NCBI GenBank assembly: GCA_027013225.1
Contig: JALUXU010000069.1
Coordinates: forward strand, 61,561-125,560
Source of the DNA: Acidihalobacter sp.
GTDB lineage: Bacteria > Pseudomonadota > Gammaproteobacteria > DSM-5130 > Acidihalobacteraceae
Reading direction: 5' to 3'
DNA length: 64,000 bases
In this document: positions 39,381-49,786 of the stretch, in pieces
Layout: the number at the start of each line of letters is the position of its first letter
Numbering within the stretch: position 1 is the first letter of the stretch
Position numbers and translations under genes: made by a program
Notes under the pieces: model-generated
Database searches by the model: none
What the model was told of the DNA's origin: nothing
What the model saw: only the letters and a program-made list of their open reading frames with translations

Positions 39381-39888
39381 CAACGTTGGTATCCTCGCCA
39401 AGATCGAGAGGCTCTTGGAGCAAAGAGTTACGCGCCGGTTCGCGCTCCAGCCGGTCAGCCAGCTCGCGGAACGCGGCCACGTCTTCGAAGCTCATGTAAA
39501 CGCTTGCAAACCGGATATAGGCAACCTCATCCAGGGCGCGTAACTCTTCCATGACCCATTCGCCGAGCCGGCTGGCCTCGACTTCTCGTTCCCCCAGCGC
39601 CAGCACGCGCCGCTTGATGCGATTCACCGCTGCGTCGATCTTCCCGGTCGGCACTGGACGCTTTTCCAGCGCATGCATCATGCCACCGCGCAGCTTGTCC
39701 TCGTTGAAGGGTTCGCGCCCACCTCCACGCTTGATCACGCGCGGCAGTGCCAGTTCCGCGGTTTCATAGGTAGTGAATCGTTCGCCGCAAGCCGCGCATT
39801 CGCGCCGGCGGCGCACCTGATCACCTTCGCTGGCGAGACGGGAATCGATCACCCGGGTATCCGCGTGCCGGCAAAATGGACAGCGCAT
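39370..39888 (-). CDS. nrdR: Transcriptional repressor NrdR
   Basis: 172-residue repressor of ribonucleotide reductase genes, controlled by ATP/dATP. An N-terminal zinc ribbon (CPFC near residue 3 and CAACGERF near 31) precedes an ATP-cone domain (residues ~49-139, starting [16 protein letters not shown]). Length is slightly above the ~150 norm because of a C-terminal tail. It lies 9 bp after glyA and overlaps ribD. No nrd operon is in the window. Confidence 0.95.
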   Translation of the reverse strand: MRCPFCRHADTRVIDSRLASEGDQVRRRRECAACGERFTTYETAELALPRVIKRGGGREPFNEDKLRGGMMHALEKRPVPTGKIDAAVNRIKRRVLALGEREVEASRLGEWVMEELRALDEVAYIRFASVYMSFEDVAAFRELADRLEREPARNSLLQEPLDLGEDTNVDGQ

Positions 39889-39897
39889 CGCGTCCCC

Positions 39898-41154
39898 TCA
39901 TTCCCCGTAGACGGGAAAGCGGCGACACAGCTCGAGCGCCTTGGCCTTCACCGCCTCGATCACGGCCTCGTCACCCATGTTGTCCAGCACGTCGCATATC
40001 CAGCCAGCCAGGCCGACGCTTTCCTGCTCGCCGAAACCACGCGTGGTCGCGGCTGGAGTGCCGATGCGCAAGCCGCTGGTGATGAACGGCTTTTGCGGAT
40101 CGTTAGGGACGGCGTTCTTGTTGGTGGTGATGTGAGCGCGTTCCAATGCCTCTTCCGCATCCTTGCCGGTCAGTCCCTTGTTGATCAAGCTGAGCAATAC
40201 CAGATGATTATCGGTGCCGTTGGAGACAACCTCGTAACCGCGCTCCAGGAACACTCGCGCCATGGCTTGGGCATTGGCCACAACCTGACGCTGATAGTCC
40301 TTGAATCCGGGTTCCAGTGCCTCTTTGAAAGCCACCGCCTTGGCGGCGATGACATGCATCAGGGGGCCGCCCTGCGAGCCTGGAAAAACCCGCGAATTGA
40401 GCGCTTTTTCAATCTCGAGATTGGCCTTGGCGAGAATGATTCCGCCGCGCGGTCCGCGCAGGGTTTTGTGAGTGGTCGAGGTAGTGACGTCCGCGATCGC
40501 CACCGGGGAGGGATACACGCCCGCCGCAACCAGCCCGGCGACATGGGCCATATCCACCATGAGATACGCGCCCACCTCGTCGGCGATGTCGCGGAAACGT
40601 TGCCAGTTGACGATGCGCGAGTAAGCAGAAAATCCCGCCACGATCATGCGCGGCTTGTGCTCCAGCGCCAGTCGGCGGGCTTCTTCGTAATCGATCTCCC
40701 CGCTTTGCGCATCGATGCCGTATTGCACCGAGTGGTAGAACCGCCCGGAAAAATTGACCTTGGCTCCATGAGTCAGATGGCCGCCGTGCGCCAGGCTCAT
40801 TCCAAGTACCGTGTCGCCTGGATTCAGCAAAGCCATATAGACCGCGGCATTGGCTTGTGATCCGGAATGCGGCTGCACGTTGGCATAATCCGCGCCGAAT
40901 AACTGCTTGGCCCGATCGATCGCCAGGCGCTCCACCACATCCACATATTCACAACCGCCGTAGTAGCGCTTGCCGGGATAACCTTCGGCATACTTGTTGG
41001 TCAACACTGAACCCTGGGCCTCGAGCACCCGCGGGCTGGCGTAGTTCTCAGAAGCGATCAGCTCGATATATTCCTCTTGCCGGCGCGCTTCATTCTCGAT
41101 GGCATCCCACAACTCGGGATCGTAATCATGGATGTTCATGTGAATCGAATACAT
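39898..41154 (-). CDS. glyA: Serine hydroxymethyltransferase
   Basis: 418-residue PLP enzyme interconverting serine and glycine and charging tetrahydrofolate with one-carbon units. The PLP lysine lies in [15 protein letters not shown], and the N-terminal [20 protein letters not shown] is diagnostic. The start at 41154 ([12 protein letters not shown]) is chosen because CGAGG lies 6 nt upstream. The ATG at 41139 is the alternative. The upstream gap to manC contains a palindromic repeat (41262-41363). Confidence 0.96.
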   Translation of the reverse strand: MYSIHMNIHDYDPELWDAIENEARRQEEYIELIASENYASPRVLEAQGSVLTNKYAEGYPGKRYYGGCEYVDVVERLAIDRAKQLFGADYANVQPHSGSQANAAVYMALLNPGDTVLGMSLAHGGHLTHGAKVNFSGRFYHSVQYGIDAQSGEIDYEEARRLALEHKPRMIVAGFSAYSRIVNWQRFRDIADEVGAYLMVDMAHVAGLVAAGVYPSPVAIADVTTSTTHKTLRGPRGGIILAKANLEIEKALNSRVFPGSQGGPLMHVIAAKAVAFKEALEPGFKDYQRQVVANAQAMARVFLERGYEVVSNGTDNHLVLLSLINKGLTGKDAEEALERAHITTNKNAVPNDPQKPFITSGLRIGTPAATTRGFGEQESVGLAGWICDVLDNMGDEAVIEAVKAKALELCRRFPVYGE

Positions 41155-41261
41155 TCTCGGCCTCGCAAAATCCATCAGGAAAAAGCGTTCAGTATACGCC
41201 TTCGTGCAACCATGGACACGCCCGATACCGTCTCAGGCCAAAACCACGTCCTCTAACTGTG

Positions 41262-41363
41262 GCGGAGCGGGTGTCTGCCCGGAAGAACGCCGTGAATACA
41301 TCCCTGTAGGCTCATCGGCGGCCTCCTTGCCGCCTACGTTTTCCGAGCAGACGCCCGCTCCGC
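41262..41363 (+). repeat. Dispersed palindromic repeat, copy 1
   Basis: About 102 bp. The left arm GCGGAGCGGGTGTCTGC (41262 on) and the right arm ending GACGCCCGCTCCGC (to 41363) pair over 22 bp with two mismatches. The core shares CCGTGAATACATCC, TAGGCT and CGGCGGCCTCCTTGCCGCC with copy 2 at 60168-60259. The core contains its own GGCGGC/GCCGCC hairpin. It sits between manC and glyA. No coding content. Confidence 0.75.
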
Positions 41364-41404
41364 TTTTCAACGGCTTGCGAATTTAGATGACAGGGCCCTG
41401 TGTT

Positions 41405-42829
41405 TCAGGCGTCTTCAGACTGGCGTCCGTAATCATCCTCGAAACGGACAATATCATCCTCTCCCAGATAGGCGCCCGATTGGACTTCAATGATCTCCAG
41501 AGGAATCCTCCCGGGGTTTTCCAGGCGGTGTACTGCGCCGAGAGGGATGAATGTGGATTCATTCTCACTCAGCGTGAACTGTTCTTCGTTACGAGTCACC
41601 AGCGCCGTGCCGCGCACCACTACCCAGTGCTCGGCACGGTGGAAATGCTTTTGCATGGACAGGCTGGCGCCCGGCTTGACCGTGATGCGCTTCACCTGAA
41701 AGCGTTCGCCCATCGCAATGCCCTCATAGCTTCCCCAAGGCCGAAAGACCCGACGATGCGTTTCCCATTCGCCCCGGCCTTCATTTTTCAACTGCTCAAC
41801 GATCGTTTTTACATCCTGAACACGATCCCGACTGGCCACCATCACCGCATCGGCGGTTTCGACCACGACCACATCTTCGAGACCCAGAGCGGCAATGAGT
41901 CTGTGGTCGGCATGGATATAGGAATCGCGGCAATCCAGCGCGATCACATCACCTTCGGTTCTGTTCCCCATCTCGTCGCGGCGGCCGGTCTCCCAAAGAG
42001 CATGCCACGAGCCCACGTCATTCCATCCCGCATCGAGCGGCACGACCACCGCCTCTTTATCTGCATGCTCCATGACCGCGTAGTCGATCGAATCCGCAGG
42101 GCAAGCCGCGAACGCCTCGCTATCGAGGCGCAGAAAATCAAGATCTTCTCTCGCCTTGGCATAAGCCTCGCTCACGCCTTCTAGTATGGCGGGCGCGAAT
42201 CGACCGAGGACTTCGAGATAACGCTCGGCCGTGAAGAAATACATTCCACTGTTCCACAAAAAGCGTCCATCGGCCAGATAGTCTTTCGCAGTAGTAAGAT
42301 CGGGCTTTTCCACGAACCGCCTCAGAGGTAACAGATCCTCTTCGATCTCGCCGGCCTCGATATAACCATAACCCGTTTCGGGCCGATCGGGCGTCACCCC
42401 AAATGTGACCAAACGCCCCGAGGCAGCAGCGGGAACGCCTGCCGCCACAGCCGCATGAAACGCATTGACGTCTGCGATCAAATGATCCGCGGGCAGCACC
42501 AGCATCAGTGCTTGCGGCTGCGTAGCGGCAATATCAAGGGCAGCGGCCGCGATTGCGGGCGCTGTATTTCGTCCCACTGGCTCGAGAATAATTCGGCCTT
42601 GGATATCGAGCGCGCGCAACTGTTCAGCCACCATGAAACGCTGTTCATCGTTGCTGACCACGTAAGGCGCAGCCGCATCCTCCAGCGCTGCCAGACGCTG
42701 TACCGTTGTCTGGAACAAACTCAGCTCGCCCGCAAGCGGAAGAAACTGTTTCGGGTAGGCATGCCTGGACAAAGGCCAAAGACGTGTGCCGGAACCACCG
42801 GAAAGAATCACGGGTACGATAAAAGACAT
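41405..42829 (-). CDS. manC: Mannose-1-phosphate guanylyltransferase / mannose-6-phosphate isomerase
   Basis: 474-residue bifunctional enzyme giving GDP-mannose for surface polysaccharide. The nucleotidyltransferase start is VPVILSGGSGTRLWPLSRHAYPKQF. The C-terminal type II phosphomannose isomerase cupin (from ~355) contains KHFHRAEHWVVVRGTALV. The ATG at 42829 has AAGGGG 7 nt upstream and lies 2 bp after the lnt stop. Surface-sugar genes rmlACDB and galE lie 10-20 kb away, but manC is linked here to the lnt unit. Confidence 0.94.
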   Translation of the reverse strand: MSFIVPVILSGGSGTRLWPLSRHAYPKQFLPLAGELSLFQTTVQRLAALEDAAAPYVVSNDEQRFMVAEQLRALDIQGRIILEPVGRNTAPAIAAAALDIAATQPQALMLVLPADHLIADVNAFHAAVAAGVPAAASGRLVTFGVTPDRPETGYGYIEAGEIEEDLLPLRRFVEKPDLTTAKDYLADGRFLWNSGMYFFTAERYLEVLGRFAPAILEGVSEAYAKAREDLDFLRLDSEAFAACPADSIDYAVMEHADKEAVVVPLDAGWNDVGSWHALWETGRRDEMGNRTEGDVIALDCRDSYIHADHRLIAALGLEDVVVVETADAVMVASRDRVQDVKTIVEQLKNEGRGEWETHRRVFRPWGSYEGIAMGERFQVKRITVKPGASLSMQKHFHRAEHWVVVRGTALVTRNEEQFTLSENESTFIPLGAVHRLENPGRIPLEIIEVQSGAYLGEDDIVRFEDDYGRQSEDA

Positions 42830-42831
42830 GT

Positions 42832-44391
42832 TCAAACCCCTTGTGTTTTTTTATTAAAACGTCGGCGCCAGACGCCGGCTGCGGCACCCAGTACGATCAG
42901 CCACGCGGTGCCGATCATAGGCCATTCGCCCCAGCGGGTAAAAGGAGTAACACCGCCCATGGGTCGCACCTCGGCAGTAAGGGCCACGGCTTTTCCTCGC
43001 TCACCCAGTGCCACGATATGTCCATTGGGCGCGATGATGGCGGACGGGCCGGTATTCATCGCTACCAGCATATAACGCCCGAACTCCAAGGCACGCATCC
43101 GCGCCATCTGTAATTGTTGATAGGGCTCTGACGAATCCCCGAACCAAGCGTCATTGCTGACATTGATCAAAAGCTTGGCTTTCGGAAGCGATTTCCTTAC
43201 CAGGGTTTCGTAAGCCACCTCGTAACACACAGAAACACCGATTGGAATACCCGCCGCATGAATCACAAATCCGCCATGCCCCGCACTGAGATTCGACATC
43301 GGAACATGCATGAACCGATAAAGCCGACCCAGCCAATGAGGCAAAGGCATATACTCCCCAAAAGGAACGAGATGATGTTTGAAATAAAATTCAGTAGAGG
43401 AAGCGCCCATGGACACAACGGCGTTGTAAATCCTTCCCTCCTGCTCACGGAATATGCCCGTGATCAAATCGCCGCGATGATGAGTGAGAACCCGCGCCAA
43501 AGGTTGGAGATAATCGGACTGCACATAACGAAACAAAGTGGGTACAGCCGTTTCCGGCCAGATGATCAAACGGCTGCCAAGGTGCTTGATCGTCATATTT
43601 TGATAGCGCTGCAAAATCTGCGTGAATTCCTGCGGATCGAATTTGCGTTGTTGTGAAATGTTTCCCTGAATCAGACTCACGCGAAAAGGGAGTCCATCGG
43701 GATGCGTCCAGCGTATGCCCGCCAACGCGCCCGAGACGAACCACAGTGTGGGAATGAGGAATACCGCGAGCATACGCGGCAGAAAGCGCCGTTCAAATGC
43801 CGCCAGTGCCAGCAAGCCGCCCAACAGCGCCAGAAAACCACTCACCCCGAGAGTACCGAACAAGGGAGCGAGCGCGCCGGGCGCGAAACCGACCTGCGAA
43901 TCGCCGAGGAGCAGCCAGGGAAAACCGGTGAACAACCAACTCCGAAGCCATTCGAACAGAACCCACAAGGCGGGCCAGACCAACAGCAACCGAAGGGAAC
44001 GAGGCAGAGGCATGAATCGCCATGCGATCCATCCCATCAACGCAGGAATAAGAGCGAGAAATGCGACGAACAGCGCTGTCAGCGGTCCGGCCAAGGGCGC
44101 GATTGCTTCGCCAAACAGGCTCAGGCTGTTATAAAGCCATGAGACGCCGAACCCGAACAGGCCAAGGCCATAGAAATACCCACGGAGGGCAAAGCGAGAG
44201 GCGTTCGGTGCGGACTCCCAGGCCATAAACAGCACGCTGGGCCCAATCAAGGCAAAAGGCGCCAAATGGTAGGGGGCGAAGGCGGCCACCGTCACTCCCC
44301 CTGCAATGAAACACAGGGCATCCGCCCATAATCGATGCCGGCGAAGAGTCTTCACAAAGGAAAAGTCCACCACCTTCTGCAGTTTCAGCAT
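42832..44391 (-). CDS. lnt: Apolipoprotein N-acyltransferase
   Basis: 519-residue inner-membrane enzyme that adds the third acyl chain to lipoproteins. The N-terminal ~210 residues hold about six hydrophobic helices. The C-terminal nitrilase-like domain contains RLIIWPETAVPTL (catalytic Glu), the FKHHLVPFGEYMP lysine and IGVSVCYEVAY (catalytic Cys). One more helix lies at the end. Normal length. The lnt-corC-ybeY-ybeZ-miaB series is conserved. Confidence 0.95.
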   Translation of the reverse strand: MLKLQKVVDFSFVKTLRRHRLWADALCFIAGGVTVAAFAPYHLAPFALIGPSVLFMAWESAPNASRFALRGYFYGLGLFGFGVSWLYNSLSLFGEAIAPLAGPLTALFVAFLALIPALMGWIAWRFMPLPRSLRLLLVWPALWVLFEWLRSWLFTGFPWLLLGDSQVGFAPGALAPLFGTLGVSGFLALLGGLLALAAFERRFLPRMLAVFLIPTLWFVSGALAGIRWTHPDGLPFRVSLIQGNISQQRKFDPQEFTQILQRYQNMTIKHLGSRLIIWPETAVPTLFRYVQSDYLQPLARVLTHHRGDLITGIFREQEGRIYNAVVSMGASSTEFYFKHHLVPFGEYMPLPHWLGRLYRFMHVPMSNLSAGHGGFVIHAAGIPIGVSVCYEVAYETLVRKSLPKAKLLINVSNDAWFGDSSEPYQQLQMARMRALEFGRYMLVAMNTGPSAIIAPNGHIVALGERGKAVALTAEVRPMGGVTPFTRWGEWPMIGTAWLIVLGAAAGVWRRRFNKKTQGV

Positions 44392-44531
44392 TTATCTGAC
44401 TGATCCTCGAGTCGCCGAGGCGCGTGCAGGAACAGCAAGTCCAATGATGACTCCCGATTCATCTGGCATAGGGGTAGTTCCGCCCTCTTCTGACAACCTC
44501 TTACGCTGCATAAGGATTTCATGCCCAAGGG

Positions 44532-45401
44532 TCAATCACGGCTCAGAACGGAAGGTGGATCAACCGTCAATTCCAGCAAATGCAAGCGCCGAGTGTCAGC
44601 CCTGAGTACACGAAAATGAAACTGGTCGATATCGATGCGCTCGCCGCGTTTGGGGACACGCCCGACATGGTTTGTGATTAAACCGCCGATGGTGTCGAAT
44701 TCCTTGTCGCTGTAATGGGTATCGAAATATTCGTTGAAATCTTCAATGGGCGTCAGTGCCTTGATCGTATAGAGCCCATCCTCATGCCGCAAAATGTAAT
44801 TGCTGCCGCCTTCATCGTCATGCTCGTCATCGATATCACCCACAATTTGCTCAAGCACGTCCTCGATGGTTACCAACCCAGCCACTCCACCGTACTCGTT
44901 GGCAACAATCGCCATATGATTGCGAGTGCGCCTGAAATCCTTGAGTAGAACATTCAAACGCTTGCTTTCCGGCACGAAAGACGCGGGCCTGATCAGATCC
45001 ATAAAATTAAAATCGAAAGCGTCATCTTCGAGGTCATGGCAGAAGCGCAACAAATCCTTGGCCAGCATCACGCCGATGATTTCATCCCGGCTATCGCCTA
45101 CCACCGGGTAACGCGAATGCCCCGAAGAAAGCACAAACTCGATAATCGCGTCAAAATCGTCATCCCGGTCGATGACCTTCATTTGCGCTCGGGGAATCAT
45201 GATGTCTCGAACACGCATATCAGACACTTCGAACACACCCTCGATCATCGCCAATGCATCGCCATCCAACAATTGACGCGCTTGAGCCCGGCGCAACAAT
45301 TCGATGATCTCGTCCTGATTTCTGGGTTCGCCCTGAAGGAGTTTTCCAATGCGCTTCAGCCACCGGGAAAGGCCAAAGCGCCCAAATCGTCGATCTTCCA
45401 T
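44532..45401 (-). CDS. corC: CBS-domain protein CorC (YbeX)
   Basis: 289-residue cytoplasmic CBS-pair protein linked to magnesium/cobalt efflux and to ribosome maturation with YbeY. Two CBS motifs are visible (VRDIMIPRAQMKVIDRDDDF, and NHMAIVANEYGGVAGLVTIED). A C-terminal CorC/HlyC domain (YTIKALTPIEDFNEYFDTHY) follows. There is no membrane DUF21 domain, so it is the short CorC form. It lies 85 bp after ybeY and 140 bp before lnt. Confidence 0.94.
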   Translation of the reverse strand: MEDRRFGRFGLSRWLKRIGKLLQGEPRNQDEIIELLRRAQARQLLDGDALAMIEGVFEVSDMRVRDIMIPRAQMKVIDRDDDFDAIIEFVLSSGHSRYPVVGDSRDEIIGVMLAKDLLRFCHDLEDDAFDFNFMDLIRPASFVPESKRLNVLLKDFRRTRNHMAIVANEYGGVAGLVTIEDVLEQIVGDIDDEHDDEGGSNYILRHEDGLYTIKALTPIEDFNEYFDTHYSDKEFDTIGGLITNHVGRVPKRGERIDIDQFHFRVLRADTRRLHLLELTVDPPSVLSRD

Positions 45402-45486
45402 GTCAATCCAACTTTGAAACAGTCAGCGGCACGTCGTGGGTTCTCGCCCGAAAAACCATCCATAGCACGGCGTGCCGCTCACGGCT

Positions 45487-45918
45487 TCATTCATAGGGGT
45501 TAGGGTAGCTCAAACGACCCAGTAGCTCGATTTCAAGCGCCTCCATGATCTCTGCCTGAGCTGCGTCCTGGTGATCATAACCCAGCAGGTGCAAGACGCC
45601 ATGAACAACCATGTGCGCGTAATGCGCCTCGAGCGGCTTGTTTTGTTGCTGCGCTTCGCATTCAACCACCGGTGCGCAGATCACAAGATCCCCCAGATAA
45701 GGCAAATCAATGGCTGGTGGAGATTCAAAAGCGAAGGACAAGACATTGGTAGGGCGATCCTTGCCGCGAAACGTTCTGTTGAGGTACCGGGATTCCTCTT
45801 CATCGACGAATCGCAACACGAGATCGCCCTCGGTATTACCCAACGCCTCGCTCACCCAGCGCTCGAGCATCGATTCTTCAGGCAACATGCTGTGGGTCGC
45901 CCGTTGAACCTCGATCAT
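45487..45918 (-). CDS. ybeY: Endoribonuclease YbeY
   Basis: 143-residue metalloprotein acting in 16S rRNA 3' maturation and ribosome quality control. The zinc site is HGVLHLLGYDH (His-x3-His-x5-His). RFVDEEESRYLNRTFRGKDRPTNVLSF is the conserved middle section. It overlaps the phoH-like gene by 4 bp. Confidence 0.95.
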   Translation of the reverse strand: MIEVQRATHSMLPEESMLERWVSEALGNTEGDLVLRFVDEEESRYLNRTFRGKDRPTNVLSFAFESPPAIDLPYLGDLVICAPVVECEAQQQNKPLEAHYAHMVVHGVLHLLGYDHQDAAQAEIMEALEIELLGRLSYPNPYE

Positions 45919-46916
45919 CCCTCACCCTCTTCGAAACGCTCGTAGGCGCGCACCACACATTGAACCAAGGGGTGGCGAACAACATCCGAAGCATTGAAAA
46001 AAGTAAAACTAACGCCTTCAACATCACGCAGGATCTCGATCGCCTGCCTCAGACCGGAGGTTGTGTTCCGGGGTAGATCAATCTGACTGATATCGCCCGT
46101 GACCACGGCCGTTGAACCAAACCCAATACGCGTGAGGAACATTTTCATCTGCTCGATCGTGGTGTTCTGAGCCTCGTCAAGAATAATGAAAGCATCGTTC
46201 AAGGTGCGCCCCCTCATGTAGGCCAATGGCGCCACTTCAATCACATTGCGCTCTAGCAATTTACCCACCCGCTCAAAGCCGAGCATTTCATACAATGCGT
46301 CATAAATAGGCCGCAGATAAGGATCAACCTTCTGAGCAAGATCTCCAGGTAAAAAACCCAGGCGTTCACCTGCTTCCACCGCCGGACGAACCAGCACCAG
46401 CCTGCGAACGGTTTCGCGTTCAAGAGCGTCCACCGCGCTGGCCACCGCCAAGTAGGTTTTCCCGGTACCTGCAGGGCCGATGCCGAATGCCAGATCATGA
46501 GTCTGGATCTGATGCAGATAGCGCATCTGGCGAGGGCCGCGGCCACGGATCTTTCCCCGCCGGGTTTGCAATTCAACGCTCTGCACAGCCGACATTTCAG
46601 CTTCGGGTAACAATTCCGCGCCCTCCTCCTGGATGATCAAATGCACTTGCGCAGGTGTTATCGTTTGTTCAGCCGCAAGGAGATACAGGCGTTGCAGTAT
46701 GGTCTCCGCCGCATCCAGCGCGGAGAGATCGTCTCCAATAAGATGGAAACAGGCACCACGATTATTGATTTCCACCCCCGTGCGGCGCTCAATTTGACGC
46801 AGATGCTCATCGAAAGTGCCACAAAAATTCGCCAATCGCTGCGCATTTTCTGGGTCAAGCGTCATGCGTCGGTGAAAAGGATGCTCGGGCAGAGCCGCGG
46901 TCTTCCCTGAATCCAT
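45915..46916 (-). CDS. ybeZ: PhoH-like ATPase YbeZ
   Basis: 333-residue PhoH-family P-loop ATPase, the partner of YbeY. A KH-like N-terminal region precedes the ATPase domain, which has Walker A GPAGTGKTYLA near residue 142 and a Walker B-like DAFIILDEAQN near 235. The segment SGLRQAIEILRDVEGVSF is conserved. Overlaps ybeY by 4 bp and starts 4 bp after miaB. Confidence 0.95.
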   Translation of the reverse strand: MDSGKTAALPEHPFHRRMTLDPENAQRLANFCGTFDEHLRQIERRTGVEINNRGACFHLIGDDLSALDAAETILQRLYLLAAEQTITPAQVHLIIQEEGAELLPEAEMSAVQSVELQTRRGKIRGRGPRQMRYLHQIQTHDLAFGIGPAGTGKTYLAVASAVDALERETVRRLVLVRPAVEAGERLGFLPGDLAQKVDPYLRPIYDALYEMLGFERVGKLLERNVIEVAPLAYMRGRTLNDAFIILDEAQNTTIEQMKMFLTRIGFGSTAVVTGDISQIDLPRNTTSGLRQAIEILRDVEGVSFTFFNASDVVRHPLVQCVVRAYERFEEGEG

Positions 46917-46920
46917 GATC

Positions 46921-48264
46921 TCAGCTTGCCTGCCTCACCGGCTCGAGAAGCTCGCCACGCAGCGAATTGGGCAACGCTTCGGTGATGCGTACGTCAACAA
47001 ATTGGCCGATCAGAGAAGCGTCGCCATCGAAATTGACTACCCGATTGTTTTCTGTCCGTCCCGCCACTTGGCGTGGATTTTTGCGGGAAGGCCGCGTGAC
47101 GAGTACAGTCTGACGTGTGCCCACCATGGCTTGGCTGATCGCCTGCGCCATTTCATTGATCCGCGCCTGAAGCCGAGCGAGACGGGCTTTCTTGATCGTC
47201 ATGGGCACGTCATCGGGCAATGAAGCGGCCGGCGTGCCCGGCCGGGGACTGTAGATGAAGCTGAACGAAGCATCAAAACCAATTTCTTCGATCAGACGCA
47301 TGGTTGCCTCGAAGTCCTCTTCGGTTTCGCCGGGGAATCCCACGATGAAATCTGAAGAGAGGCTTATATCCGGCCTGATCTTGCGCAATTTGCGGATCTT
47401 GGCCTTGTATTCCAGTACGCTATGCTTGCGCTTCATCGCTGCGAGTATGCGATCGGAGCCGCTCTGTACTGGAAGATGCAGGTGATTGACCAGTTGTGGA
47501 ACCTTGGCATAGATCTCGATCAGCTCATCCGTGAATTCAACCGGGTGAGAAGTCGTGTAACGGATGCGACCGATGCCTTCGATAACGGAAATGTAATCGA
47601 TCAGCGTGGCCAGATCAGCGATTGTGCCATCGTGCATGCGACCACGATAGGCATTGACATTCTGCCCCAGCAAATTGACCTCGCGCACGCCCTGTTCGGC
47701 CAGAAGGGCCACTTCTGCCAATACATCATCAAAGGGACGGCTGACCTCTTCCCCACGGGTGTAGGGCACGACGCAGAATGTACAGTATTTGCTGCAACCT
47801 TCCATGATGGAAACGAATGCGCTGGGTCCTTCAGCACGTGGCTCAGGCAAGCGATCGAATTTTTCTATTTCCGGAAAGGAGATGTCCACCACAGGCAGGC
47901 GCGCACGCCGAACCTCAGCGACCATATCCGGAAGGCGATGCAGCGTTTGCGGCCCAAACACAATATCCACATAGGGTGCGCGCTCACGCAACAATGCACC
48001 TTCTTGGCTGGCGACGCAGCCGCCGACGCCGATAATTAAATCCGGGTTCTTCTCCTTGTATTCCCTCCACACACCCAGCAGAGAAAACACTTTCTCTTGG
48101 GCTTTTTCACGGATGGAGCAGGTGTTTACAATCAGGACGTCTGCATCCTCGGGCGAGTCCGCAAGGCAGGCTCCTTCCACCGCATGAAGTACATCCAGCA
48201 TTTTACTGGAGTCGTACTCATTCATTTGGCAGCCCTGCGTTTGAATATAAACTCTTGATGTCAT
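46921..48264 (-). CDS. miaB: tRNA-2-methylthio-N6-dimethylallyladenosine synthase MiaB
   Basis: 447-residue radical-SAM methylthiotransferase modifying A37 of tRNAs reading U-starting codons. The N-terminal UPF0004 domain has its three cluster cysteines ([30 protein letters not shown]). The radical-SAM motif is [17 protein letters not shown] (Cys-x3-Cys-x2-Cys). A C-terminal TRAM domain carries the NNRVVNFDG stretch. First gene of the miaB-ybeZ-ybeY-corC-lnt series. Confidence 0.97.
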   Translation of the reverse strand: MTSRVYIQTQGCQMNEYDSSKMLDVLHAVEGACLADSPEDADVLIVNTCSIREKAQEKVFSLLGVWREYKEKNPDLIIGVGGCVASQEGALLRERAPYVDIVFGPQTLHRLPDMVAEVRRARLPVVDISFPEIEKFDRLPEPRAEGPSAFVSIMEGCSKYCTFCVVPYTRGEEVSRPFDDVLAEVALLAEQGVREVNLLGQNVNAYRGRMHDGTIADLATLIDYISVIEGIGRIRYTTSHPVEFTDELIEIYAKVPQLVNHLHLPVQSGSDRILAAMKRKHSVLEYKAKIRKLRKIRPDISLSSDFIVGFPGETEEDFEATMRLIEEIGFDASFSFIYSPRPGTPAASLPDDVPMTIKKARLARLQARINEMAQAISQAMVGTRQTVLVTRPSRKNPRQVAGRTENNRVVNFDGDASLIGQFVDVRITEALPNSLRGELLEPVRQAS

Positions 48265-48668
48265 AAAGGTAATTTTCCACTATTGTGGCGACAGAAACAA
48301 AATTAAAGACGCCCAACCCTACCAGATCGTTCACTGCCAAGTGGCCGAAAACCTGATCGCGACCCCAGAACGCGCCGAAAATCAGTGCTCAATTATACCC
48401 GTGGCTTCAATAAACCCAGGCCATTGGCAAACTCGGGCAAACCGATTAGCAAGGAGAAAACTATCGATAGAGCACAGCCAACGCGGTAGCGGGCGCATCC
48501 GCCTTATCCAGATTACATCCCGTTACTCACTGATATGTAAAGAATACTATTGTTAATCCGCACATGTCAGCCCGGCACCAGTGGCCGGATGAGATATTCG
48601 GGCAAGATCTTAGCGTCTTTAAGATAAGAACTACCCGCTACCATTCATGATTTGCGGCGGTATTACCA
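48265..48668. other. Gene-free region before miaB
   Basis: 404 bp between the miaB start and the end of the DUF2892 gene. Short open frames on both strands have no recognisable domain or ribosome site. The miaB promoter should lie at the left side. I see no repeat, tRNA or clear terminator. Confidence 0.5.
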
Positions 48669-48872
48669 TCACTCTTTCGTGCCGCGCTGAAACCGCTCAA
48701 AGAGACTATAAAGTGGGCAATAGCCGAGAATCCCGGTGACCATAACCAACGCACCTGAAAAAGTCCATTCTTTATATGGAAAGGGATTTACGAAATAGAT
48801 GGCCAGCAAAAGAGCGCCGAAATAAATCCGCATCCATCTCTCGATCGGTTGCATGTTCTTTTTGAATTTCAT
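48669..48872 (-). CDS. Small membrane protein, DUF2892 type
   Basis: 67-residue protein with two hydrophobic helices (WMRIYFGALLLAIYFV, then FSGALVMVTGILGYCPLYSLF). The ending GYCPLYSLF matches the DUF2892/YgaP C-terminal membrane module, which is often found beside rhodanese or sulfur genes. A longer frame to 49061 overlaps the permease. The ATG at 48872 with GAGGA 8 nt upstream is the sensible start. It follows the SatP-like permease by 133 bp. Confidence 0.75.
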   Translation of the reverse strand: MKFKKNMQPIERWMRIYFGALLLAIYFVNPFPYKEWTFSGALVMVTGILGYCPLYSLFERFQRGTKE

Positions 48873-49005
48873 CACATAATCCTCAGAACTGGTAGTTGAA
48901 GCAGATTCGTATCCTAACGATTTACTACAGAGGATAACTTGATCTAAATCAACTTCCAGTAAAGATAAAGACGCGCCAGACCAAGCCAGGCGCGCCCTTT
49001 CAGGA

Positions 49006-49566
49006 TCAAACCGCCGTTTGATAAGGACCAACAGGTAATACGCTCCTTCCATAGGCTTCATTGATCACCTCGGCAGCGGAAAGATAAAACGCCAACAAAG
49101 CAGTGATCAGGCCAGTATAGCCCCCGATAATGCTGAGGATCGGTACAGACCAAAAAATACCGAAAGCTAGCAAGAAAAAAGTGATCCAAAGCGCCAAGAA
49201 AACCAGTTGCACGGCAACATTCGCGCGGAAGGTGGCTATCCACATATAAAAAGTGAAAAATCCCCATACGAACAGATACCAACCGACAAATGCCGGCGGC
49301 ACCTTATCGGCAAAAAACTGTACGAACAATGCAAACGACCACCAAAAGGCACCGTAACTTGTAAATGCCACCAACCCGAACGTATTACCTCGCGGAAACT
49401 CCAACAACCCCGCAAGTACCTGCGCGGAACCTCCATAGGCATATGCCAACGCGAGTACCATTGGCACGGCATCGCCGGAAAACCATCCTGCGTTATGCAT
49501 GCTAAGCATCCACGTGGTAAATGCAAAACCAGCAAGCCCCAGAGGGGCGGGATTAGCCAATTTCAT
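49006..49566 (-). CDS. SatP/YaaH (GPR1/FUN34) family acetate/succinate permease
   Basis: 186-residue membrane protein with six hydrophobic helices. The N-terminal NPAPLGLAGFAFTTWML contains the family signature NPAPLGL, and the second helix region reads AYGGSAQVLAGLLEF. Members move acetate or succinate, and some form anion channels. The start at 49566 is supported by AAGGAG 8-9 nt upstream. Carbon uptake of this kind suggests mixotrophy, but the substrate is not shown by the sequence. Confidence 0.9.
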   Translation of the reverse strand: MKLANPAPLGLAGFAFTTWMLSMHNAGWFSGDAVPMVLALAYAYGGSAQVLAGLLEFPRGNTFGLVAFTSYGAFWWSFALFVQFFADKVPPAFVGWYLFVWGFFTFYMWIATFRANVAVQLVFLALWITFFLLAFGIFWSVPILSIIGGYTGLITALLAFYLSAAEVINEAYGRSVLPVGPYQTAV

Positions 49567-49786
49567 CGAACTCACTCCTTAATAGAAACGCCTCCATGAG
49601 GCACTGTAGATCGGGTTTACTGGAGCAATGCTGTAAACGAAAATCATTTGTTTTTATTCACCACATCATTACTGCCAGCCGTTTACAAACCGATGCCGAT
49701 CAATCCATTGACAGCTTCGGCCTGGAGTATCAATTTTAGCTTATAAAAATTGAGCTGGCTCCTAATCCCGAAACACAGGCCATTCT

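Noticed and set aside
48341..48556. 71-codon frame in the gap before miaB
   Set aside because: No ribosome site, no domain and biased arginine/serine composition typical of a chance frame.
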